From the NCBI GenBank assembly GCA_964425595.1, contig CAYRMW010000035.1, forward strand, positions 1-25,480: a stretch of DNA of 25,480 nt, given 5' to 3'. The notes under the pieces were generated by a model. The model was not told where the DNA came from and ran no database searches. It saw only the letters and a program-made list of their open reading frames with translations. Position numbers and translations under genes: made by a program. Each line of letters starts with the position of its first letter. Position 1 is the stretch's first letter. Positions 19,532 to 25,480 of this stretch are shown piece after piece. Source of the stretch: Caccovicinus sp964425595. Lineage in GTDB: Bacteria > Bacillota > Clostridia > Lachnospirales > Lachnospiraceae.

Positions 19532-22500
19532 ATGGCATTTACGCATCTGCATGTCCATACGGAGTACAGTCTTTTGGATGGTTCGAGCAAGATCCGGGAG
19601 CTGACTGCCCGGGCGAAGGAGCTGGGAATGGACAGCCTGGCGATCACAGACCATGGCGTAATGTACGGCGTGATTGATTTTTATAAGGCGGCAAGGGAAA
19701 ACGGGATCAAACCCATCATCGGCTGCGAAGTGTATGTGGCGCCGGGCTCCCGGTTTGACCGGGAAAAGGTCAGCGGCGAGGACCGGTACTATCATCTGAT
19801 CCTGCTGGCGGAAAATAATACCGGCTATCAGAACCTGATGAAGATCGTGTCCAAGGGATTCGTGGACGGATTTTATTACAAGCCGCGGGTGGATGCTGAA
19901 GTGCTGTCGGCTTACCACGAGGGGATCATCGCGCTGAGCGCCTGCCTGGCCGGCGAGGTGCAGCGCAGCCTGGAAAGGGGGCTGTATGAGGAGGCGAAAG
20001 CAGCCGCGCTGCGGTACGAGGCGATCTTTGGGAAAGGAAATTTCTTTCTGGAGCTGCAGGATCACGGGATTCCGGCCCAGAAGATGGTCAACCAGGGGCT
20101 GATGCGCTTAAGCAGGGAGCTTTCCATCGATCTCGTGGCCACAAATGACGCGCATTACATTTATGCCGAAGATGCCGCGGCTCATGATATCCTTCTGTGT
20201 ATCCAGACGGGGAAAAAGGTCGCCGATGAAAACCGGATGCGCTATGAAGGCGGCCAGTACTATCTGAAGTCGGAGGAGGAGATGCGCAGCCTCTTCCCCT
20301 ATGCGCCGCAGGCGATCGAAAATACGGCAAAGATCGCAGCGCGCTGCAATGTGGAGATTGAGTTCGGAGTGACGAAGCTGCCCCGCTTCCAGGTGCCGGA
20401 GGGCGAGACCTCCTGGTCTTATCTGAACCGGCTTTGCCTGGAAGGACTTAAGCGCCGCTATCCGGATGATGACGGCACCTTAAAGAAGCGTCTGGCCTAT
20501 GAGCTGGATGTGATCCATACCATGGGTTATGTGGATTATTTCCTGATCGTGTGGGATTTTATCCATTTTGCCCGGTCCCAGGGCATCCCGGTAGGCCCGG
20601 GGCGCGGGTCGGCGGCAGGAAGCATCGTATCCTATTGTCTGGAGATCACCAATATTGACCCCATCCGCTACGACCTTCTCTTTGAACGGTTCCTGAACCC
20701 GGAACGGGTTTCGATGCCGGATATCGATATTGATTTCTGTTTCGAACGGCGTCAGGAGGTCATCGATTACGTGGTCCGCAAATACGGAAAAGACCAGGTG
20801 GTGCAGATCGTTACCTTTGGTACGCTCGCCGCCAGGGGTGTGATCCGGGATGTGGGACGGGTGCTGGATATGCCCTACGCGCAGTGCGATGCCATTGCGA
20901 AGATGGTGCCGAATGATCTGGGGATGACCCTGGACCGGGCCCTGAAGGAGAGTCCGGATCTGCGGAAGGCCTACGACAGCGACAGCCAGGTAAAGTACCT
21001 GATCGATATGGCAAAACGTCTGGAAGGGCTTCCGCGGCATACATCCATGCATGCGGCCGGCGTGGTGATCAGCCGAACCTCGGTGGATGAATATGTGCCG
21101 CTGAGCCGGGCCGCGGACGGAACGATCACCACCCAGTTTACTATGACGACCCTGGAAGAGCTTGGCCTGCTGAAGATGGACTTTTTAGGACTCAGGACCC
21201 TCACGGTGATCAGCAACGCCGTAAGGCAGATCGAGAAGAATCACGGCATCCGTCTGGATATGGATCATCTGGACTACAATGACAGGCAGGTGCTGGACTC
21301 GATCGGGACGGGAAAGACCGAGGGCGTCTTTCAGCTGGAGAGCAGCGGGATGAAGGCATTCATGAAAGAACTGAAACCGGAAAATCTGGAGGACGTCATC
21401 GCCGGGATTTCCCTGTACCGTCCGGGCCCCATGGACTTTATTCCCAGGTACCTGAAAGGAAAAAACGACCGCAGCGCGATTACTTACGACTGCCCGCAGT
21501 TAGAGCATATTTTAGGGCCGACCTACGGCTGCATCGTGTATCAGGAGCAGGTTATGCAGATCGTCCGCGATCTGGCCGGCTACACGATGGGGCGAAGCGA
21601 CCTGGTGCGCCGCGCCATGTCGAAGAAAAAGGCTTCTGTTATGGAAAAGGAACGGCAGAATTTTGTCTACGGGAACCCAGAGGAGGGTGTGGCCGGCTGC
21701 ATTGCCAATGGTATTGACGAAAAGACCGCCAATGCCATCTACGACGAGATGATCGATTTTGCCAAATATGCGTTTAACAAGTCGCATGCCGCCTGCTACG
21801 CGGTCGTAGCCTATCAGACAGCCTACCTCAAATACTACTATCCTCTCGAGTTTATGGCGGCACTGATGACTTCGGTCATGGACAACGCGGGAAAAACGGC
21901 GGAATATATCCTTACCTGCCGCCAGATGGGCATCGACATCCTGCCGCCGGACATCAATGAGGGCGAAAGCGGATTTTCCGTTTCCGGCAATGCCATCCGT
22001 TACGGTCTTTCCGCCATCAAGAGCGTGGGGACTTCCGTGGTGGCTGCCATCGTGGAGGAACGCCGGCAAAACGGCCGGTTCACCTCGATGGAAGATTTCG
22101 TCGAGCGGATGACGAATAAAGAAGCCAATAAAAAGACCATGGAAAATTTCATCAAATCCGGTGCGATGGATTCCCTTCCGGGAAACCGTCGCCAGAAGAT
22201 GATCGTGATGCCGGAGCTTCTGGAACAGAAAAATAAGGAAAAGAAAAACTCCATGGCGGGACAGATGAGCCTGTTTGATTTTGTCGATGAGGAGGCAAAG
22301 GAGGATTTCCGCGTTTCCATGCCGGATGTGCCGGAATACCCGAAGGATGAATTGCTTGCCCTGGAAAAGGAAACGCTGGGGATCTATGTCAGTGGGCACC
22401 CCATGGACGCTTATGCCTCGCTCTGGCAAAAGAACATCACCGCAACCACGGCGGATTTTGTGGTAGATGAGGAGACGGACCGGGCGGTGGTAGCGGACGG

Positions 22501-23014
22501 CGCCGTCGTGACGATCGGCGGCATGGTAGCGGGGAAAGTGGTCAAGACCACAAAAACAGGGCAGATGATGGCCTTCGTCACGATCGAGGATATGCTGGGG
22601 GCTGTGGAGGTGCTGGTGTTCCCGAAGATTTATGAGAGCAGCAGAGAGCTCTTTGCCCAGGATGAAAAGCTGTTCATCCAGGGGAGAGTTTCCATCGGAG
22701 ACGAGCCGGTGGGCAAACTGCTGTGCGAGCGCGTCATTCCCTTCCGCGAGGTGCCGAGGGAGCTGTGGCTGCGGTATGAAGATCTTGCCCATTACCGGGC
22801 CGACGAAGCCAGCCTTTTTACTCTGCTGAAAGAAAAAGAAGGCGGGGATACCGTGGTGATCTACTTAAAAAAAGAGAAGGCGAAAAAGGTCCTTCCGGCG
22901 AATTGGAAGGTAGAAGCTGACGGGGAATTGCTGGATAAATTGACAAAACTACTTAGTGAAAAAAATGTCAGGCTGATAGAAAAAAGTATTGAAATGCAAA
23001 AGAAAATGATATAA
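19532..23014 (+). CDS. dnaE: DNA polymerase III subunit alpha (DnaE)
   Basis: The 1160-residue C-family replicative polymerase has domains in the expected order. The PHP domain opens FTHLHVHTEYSLLDG at residues 3-17 with its metal-binding histidines. The palm carries GPGRGSAAGS (near 353-362), PDIDIDF (near 396-402, two catalytic Asp) and KMDFLGLRTL (near 548-557, third Asp). Fingers and helix-hairpin-helix (near 800-880) and a C-terminal OB fold starting VTIGGMVAGKVV (near 991-1002) follow. Length matches DnaE rather than the longer PolC, which clostridia usually carry as well. The ATG follows AGGAGGG. The last codons are AT-rich and hold the pfkA promoter. Confidence 0.97.
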   Translation: MAFTHLHVHTEYSLLDGSSKIRELTARAKELGMDSLAITDHGVMYGVIDFYKAARENGIKPIIGCEVYVAPGSRFDREKVSGEDRYYHLILLAENNTGYQNLMKIVSKGFVDGFYYKPRVDAEVLSAYHEGIIALSACLAGEVQRSLERGLYEEAKAAALRYEAIFGKGNFFLELQDHGIPAQKMVNQGLMRLSRELSIDLVATNDAHYIYAEDAAAHDILLCIQTGKKVADENRMRYEGGQYYLKSEEEMRSLFPYAPQAIENTAKIAARCNVEIEFGVTKLPRFQVPEGETSWSYLNRLCLEGLKRRYPDDDGTLKKRLAYELDVIHTMGYVDYFLIVWDFIHFARSQGIPVGPGRGSAAGSIVSYCLEITNIDPIRYDLLFERFLNPERVSMPDIDIDFCFERRQEVIDYVVRKYGKDQVVQIVTFGTLAARGVIRDVGRVLDMPYAQCDAIAKMVPNDLGMTLDRALKESPDLRKAYDSDSQVKYLIDMAKRLEGLPRHTSMHAAGVVISRTSVDEYVPLSRAADGTITTQFTMTTLEELGLLKMDFLGLRTLTVISNAVRQIEKNHGIRLDMDHLDYNDRQVLDSIGTGKTEGVFQLESSGMKAFMKELKPENLEDVIAGISLYRPGPMDFIPRYLKGKNDRSAITYDCPQLEHILGPTYGCIVYQEQVMQIVRDLAGYTMGRSDLVRRAMSKKKASVMEKERQNFVYGNPEEGVAGCIANGIDEKTANAIYDEMIDFAKYAFNKSHAACYAVVAYQTAYLKYYYPLEFMAALMTSVMDNAGKTAEYILTCRQMGIDILPPDINEGESGFSVSGNAIRYGLSAIKSVGTSVVAAIVEERRQNGRFTSMEDFVERMTNKEANKKTMENFIKSGAMDSLPGNRRQKMIVMPELLEQKNKEKKNSMAGQMSLFDFVDEEAKEDFRVSMPDVPEYPKDELLALEKETLGIYVSGHPMDAYASLWQKNITATTADFVVDEETDRAVVADGAVVTIGGMVAGKVVKTTKTGQMMAFVTIEDMLGAVEVLVFPKIYESSRELFAQDEKLFIQGRVSIGDEPVGKLLCERVIPFREVPRELWLRYEDLAHYRADEASLFTLLKEKEGGDTVVIYLKKEKAKKVLPANWKVEADGELLDKLTKLLSEKNVRLIEKSIEMQKKMI

Positions 23015-23015
23015 T
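22989..23015 (+). promoter_or_regulatory. Promoter of pfkA, overlapping the dnaE stop
   Basis: TGA-TATAAT (23007-23015) is an extended -10 whose hexamer contains the dnaE TAA stop codon. The nearest -35 candidate is TTGAAA (22989-22994) at a short 15-base spacing; TATTGA (22987-22992) gives 17. The leader would be about 60 bases. Confidence 0.6.
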
Positions 23016-23080
23016 ATATTCGTGTGTAAAAATACAAACAAAAAGCAGGTGACCAAATCTCATTTCAGGAGGGTAAGGCT

Positions 23081-24055
23081 ATGGCAAAAGCGGTAAAAAC
23101 CATCGGCGTTTTGACCAGCGGCGGAGATGCGCCGGGGATGAACGCAGCGATCCGAGGGGTTGTCCGGACGGCAATTCACCATGGATTGAAGGTGAAGGGG
23201 ATTATGAGAGGCTATGCGGGACTTCTTCAGGAAGAGATTGTAGATATGGACAGCACCAGTGTGTCGGATATTATCCATCGGGGCGGGACCATCCTTTATA
23301 CCGCCCGCTGTCTGGAGTTTACCACGCCGGAAGGCCAGCAGCAGGGCGCGGAGATCTGCCGCAAGCACGGGATTGACGGCATTGTCGTGATCGGCGGAGA
23401 CGGATCTTTCCGCGGCGCGGGGAAGCTGGCTGCTCTCGGCATCAATACCATCGGTGTTCCCGGGACGATCGATCTGGATATCGCCTGCACGGACTATACG
23501 ATCGGTTTCGATACGGCGGTCAATACCGCGATGGAAGCGATCGATAAGATCCGCGACACATCCACCTCTCATGAGCGCTGCTCCATCATCGAGGTGATGG
23601 GACGGAACGCGGGATACATCGCGTTATGGTGCGGCATTGCCAACGGCGCGGAGGATATCCTTCTTCCGGAACGCTACGACGGCGATGAGCAGGCGCTGAT
23701 CAATCGGGTGATCGAGAACCGGAAGCGCGGCAAGAAGCATAACATTATCATTAATGCAGAGGGCATCGGTCATTCCGCATCGATGGCCAGGAGGATCGAA
23801 GCAGCTACGGGGATTGAGACCAGGGCGACGATCCTGGGCCACATGCAGCGGGGTGGTACGCCTACCTGCAAGGATCGGGTATACGCCTCCATCATGGGTG
23901 CCAAGGCGACTCTCCTTCTGGCCGAGGGAAAGAACAACCGCCTGGTAGCCTACAAAAATGGCGACTATGTCGATTTCGATATCCAGGAAGCGCTGAATAT
24001 GGAGAAGGATATTACGGAGGAGCAGTACGAGATTGCCAAGATGCTGGTCCGCTGA
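23081..24055 (+). CDS. pfkA: ATP-dependent 6-phosphofructokinase
   Basis: The 324-residue glycolytic enzyme converts fructose 6-phosphate and ATP to fructose 1,6-bisphosphate in the cytosol. The N-terminal ATP loop reads LTSGGDAPGMNAAIRG (about 8-23). GGDGSFRGA (about 105-113) has Gly rather than the Asp of PPi-dependent enzymes. PGTIDLDI (near 127-134) contains the catalytic Asp and has Gly, not the Lys of PPi types; the usual Asn of TIDND is Leu here. MGRNAGYIALW binds fructose 6-phosphate. The ATG at 23081 follows CAGGAGGGT. Length is standard for bacterial PfkA. It has its own promoter and terminator. Confidence 0.95.
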   Translation: MAKAVKTIGVLTSGGDAPGMNAAIRGVVRTAIHHGLKVKGIMRGYAGLLQEEIVDMDSTSVSDIIHRGGTILYTARCLEFTTPEGQQQGAEICRKHGIDGIVVIGGDGSFRGAGKLAALGINTIGVPGTIDLDIACTDYTIGFDTAVNTAMEAIDKIRDTSTSHERCSIIEVMGRNAGYIALWCGIANGAEDILLPERYDGDEQALINRVIENRKRGKKHNIIINAEGIGHSASMARRIEAATGIETRATILGHMQRGGTPTCKDRVYASIMGAKATLLLAEGKNNRLVAYKNGDYVDFDIQEALNMEKDITEEQYEIAKMLVR

Positions 24056-24082
24056 CGGGGAGATACAGATCGCGCAGACTGC

Positions 24083-24126
24083 GGGATGCTGCAGAGGCAG
24101 GAAGAGCTTTTGCGGCATCCCTTTTG
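24083..24126 (+). terminator. Rho-independent terminator of pfkA
   Basis: GGGATGC (24083-24089) pairs with GCATCCC (24115-24121), and the stem continues inward through TGCAGAG with CTTTTGCG using G-U pairs to about 14 bp, followed by TTTTG. It lies about 30 bases after the pfkA stop. A second hairpin (24146-24149 with 24165-24168 and 24151-24154 with 24161-24164) follows in the leader of the next gene. Confidence 0.7.
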
Positions 24127-24207
24127 TGCGGGTAAACCCGGCGTGCGCCGGTGGATCGCTCCACGGCGCTTACCGGCGTCAGGAGAACGAAGAGGGGAGA
24201 AGAATGT

Positions 24208-24594
24208 ATGGTGGACAACACACATCAGCCGGTCGTGCTGTGCGGGGCAAATTCCTATCAGCAGAAATACTACTTTAATCAGGATTTTCATCGCCTGCCG
24301 GAACAGATCCGCCAGGAACTGCAGATCATGTGCGTGCTCTTTACCGAGGATATCGGCGGGGTGCTGATGCTGGAATTTGATCCGGAAGGAAATCTGGAAT
24401 TTAAGGTTGAGGCAGATGAAGGCGATTATTTGTTTGACGAGATCGGCAGCGCGTTAAAGATACGCCAGTACCAGCGGGAAAAGCGCGGGCTTTTGGAAAG
24501 CCTGGAGATGTTTTATAAGGTCTTCTTCCTGGGAATGGACGGGGACGCCCTTCTGGCCGCTGCCGGGGAACAGAAAGAAGAGGATGAGGAATAA
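24208..24594 (+). CDS. DUF6145-like protein of unknown function
   Basis: The 128-residue acidic, soluble protein has no signal peptide or membrane helix. It reads as the Lachnospiraceae DUF6145 family, which I know only by this position next to dusB. Visible features are a KYYFNQDFHRLPEQIRQEL helix region (near 20-38), a beta-rich middle (GGVLMLEFDPEGNLEFKVEAD, near 51-71) and a C-terminal acidic tail (EQKEEDEE). No catalytic motif is apparent. The ATG at 24208 has AGGGGAG 8 bases upstream; the frame is open further upstream into a GC-rich hairpin without a good site. It ends 3 bases before dusB, so the two are co-transcribed. Confidence 0.72.
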   Translation: MVDNTHQPVVLCGANSYQQKYYFNQDFHRLPEQIRQELQIMCVLFTEDIGGVLMLEFDPEGNLEFKVEADEGDYLFDEIGSALKIRQYQREKRGLLESLEMFYKVFFLGMDGDALLAAAGEQKEEDEE

Positions 24595-24597
24595 GGG

Positions 24598-25480
24598 ATG
24601 AAGCTGAGAATCGGAAATGTTGATCTGGAAAACAACCTGATCCTCGCGCCCATGGCTGGCGTCACCGATCTTCCTTACCGCCTGATCTGCCGGAGCATGG
24701 GCTGCGGCATGGCGGTGACGGAGATGGTCAGCGCGAAAGCCATCCTCTACAAAAACCGAAATACGCAGGCCCTGCTTAAGGTGCTCGCGCCGGAGCGTCC
24801 GGCGGCAGTGCAGCTTTTTGGCTCAGATCCAGATATCCTGGGCGAGATCGCGGCGCAGGTCGCGGAAGGACCCTGCGATATCATTGATTTTAACATGGGC
24901 TGCCCGGTGCCGAAGATCGTAGGGAATGGAGAAGGATCCGCGCTGATGCGGGAACCGAAGAAGGTGGAGCAGATCTTAAGCTCCATGGTGCGCCATGTGA
25001 AAAAGCCGGTAACCGTAAAGATCAGAAAAGGGTTTAATGACGCGTCGATCAATGCGGTGGAGATCGCGAAGATCGCGGAAAGCTGCGGCGTGGCCGCAGT
25101 AGCTGTGCACGGAAGGACCAGAGAACAGTATTATTCCGGAAAGGCCGACTGGGAGATCATCCGCAGGGTCAAGGAGGCTGTCAGGATTCCCGTGATCGGC
25201 AACGGAGATATATTCTGCCCGGAAGATGCCGGAGCCATGCTGGCACAGACCGGCTGCGACGGTGTCATGATCGGCCGGGGAGCCAAAGGAAACCCCTGGA
25301 TATTTTCCCGGACAAAGCATTACCTGGAAACGGGAGAAGTGCTTCCCGGACCATCGGTAATGGAGATCCGGGACATGATCCGCTGCCACGGTCATCTTCT
25401 GGTGCAGCATAAAGGGGAAAAAACAGCGATGCGGGAAATGCGCAAGCATATGGCCTGGTATACTGCGGGCCTTCCGCATT
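24598..25480 (+). CDS. dusB: tRNA-dihydrouridine synthase, DusB-type (runs off the right edge)
   Basis: The first 294 residues of a flavin-dependent tRNA-dihydrouridine synthase are present; the reading frame is open to the window end. The FMN-binding TIM barrel begins NLILAPMAGVTDLPYR (near 13-28). The catalytic cysteine lies in NMGCPVPKIV near residue 102. KIRKGF (near 141) and AVHGRTREQYYSGKADW (near 163-179) bind flavin and substrate, and NGDIF and GVMIGRGAKGNPWIF complete the phosphate-binding end of the barrel. It reduces uridines in the tRNA D-loop or nearby using NADPH. The start is 3 bases after the DUF6145-like gene. About 25-40 C-terminal residues are expected beyond the edge. Confidence 0.94.
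   Translation, partial: MKLRIGNVDLENNLILAPMAGVTDLPYRLICRSMGCGMAVTEMVSAKAILYKNRNTQALLKVLAPERPAAVQLFGSDPDILGEIAAQVAEGPCDIIDFNMGCPVPKIVGNGEGSALMREPKKVEQILSSMVRHVKKPVTVKIRKGFNDASINAVEIAKIAESCGVAAVAVHGRTREQYYSGKADWEIIRRVKEAVRIPVIGNGDIFCPEDAGAMLAQTGCDGVMIGRGAKGNPWIFSRTKHYLETGEVLPGPSVMEIRDMIRCHGHLLVQHKGEKTAMREMRKHMAWYTAGLPH

Noticed and set aside
21512..22792. A 426-codon - strand frame inside dnaE
   Set aside because: It is His- and Arg-rich antisense translation of a conserved polymerase; no independent start signal.
23081..24055. A PPi-dependent phosphofructokinase
   Set aside because: GGDGS and PGTID carry the Gly residues of ATP-dependent enzymes, not the Asp and Lys of PPi types. The TIDLD variant is common in clostridia as far as I know.
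1..25480. CRISPR arrays, phage genes, defence systems, resistance genes, tRNA or rRNA genes
   Set aside because: No regularly spaced repeats, cas or phage-like proteins, or tRNA cloverleaf sequences were seen. No stretch over 300 bases lacks a gene, and the gene content is core metabolism and information processing.

Overview
This 25.5 kb window looks like core chromosome of a low-to-mid GC anaerobic Firmicute, most likely a Lachnospiraceae (Clostridia) member with a GC content that looks to be in the fifties by eye. The evidence is the run uvrC-hprK-murB-rapZ-whiA-HPr-like-dnaE-pfkA, the purine-rich AGGAGG-type ribosome binding sites, the small Lachnospiraceae-type proteins (DUF6465-like, DUF6145-like, DUF1653 with extension), and protein sequences that read as clostridial throughout. 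I support 25 protein genes, 24 on the + strand and one on the - strand. I see no rRNA, tRNA, CRISPR array, phage gene, resistance gene or complete insertion sequence.

Layout. Positions 1-264 hold no convincing full gene, but they contain a cluster of hairpins (two of them resembling an IS200/IS605-type element end) and a 12-codon micro-ORF with a strong ribosome binding site. Next come a Cof-type HAD phosphatase (265-1086), a CarD-family RNA polymerase-binding regulator with its own promoter and terminator (1187-1829), and an operon-like run of thioesterase, Gfo/Idh/MocA oxidoreductase, PAP2 phosphatase and folate-type ECF S component (1846-4534). A Mrp/NBP35 Fe-S carrier ATPase and a small alarmone synthetase follow (4553-6195), converging on a - strand tandem GNAT acetyltransferase (6235-7092). 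The terminator of the + strand unit lies inside the acetyltransferase gene. Then come lrgA-lrgB (pyruvate transporter or holin-like pair), oligoendopeptidase F, a Lys/Ala/Pro-rich DUF6465-like protein behind the best sigma-70 consensus promoter in the window, an RsmF-type rRNA methyltransferase, and DUF1653-uvrC.

The second half is a carbon-control and envelope cluster: hprK-murB-rapZ-whiA-crh-like (15128-19460) with one promoter in front and one terminator behind. Then dnaE, pfkA (its promoter -10 box overlaps the dnaE stop), a DUF6145-like protein and dusB, which runs off the right edge.

How the parts fit. HPr kinase/phosphorylase and a Crh-like protein, which has Glu where HPr has the phosphorylatable His15 but keeps Ser46, are predicted to lie in the same transcript. 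They share it with a cell-wall precursor enzyme (MurB), the nucleotide-binding regulator RapZ and the cell-division/carbon regulator WhiA; 6-phosphofructokinase lies one gene further on. This suggests a locus linking glycolytic flux sensing to wall synthesis and division. I did not find a clearly undescribed multi-gene system. The most interesting items are the E15/S46 Crh-like protein beside its presumed kinase, the terminator encoded inside a convergent gene, the possible micro-ORF leader of carD, and the histone-tail-like DUF6465 protein.
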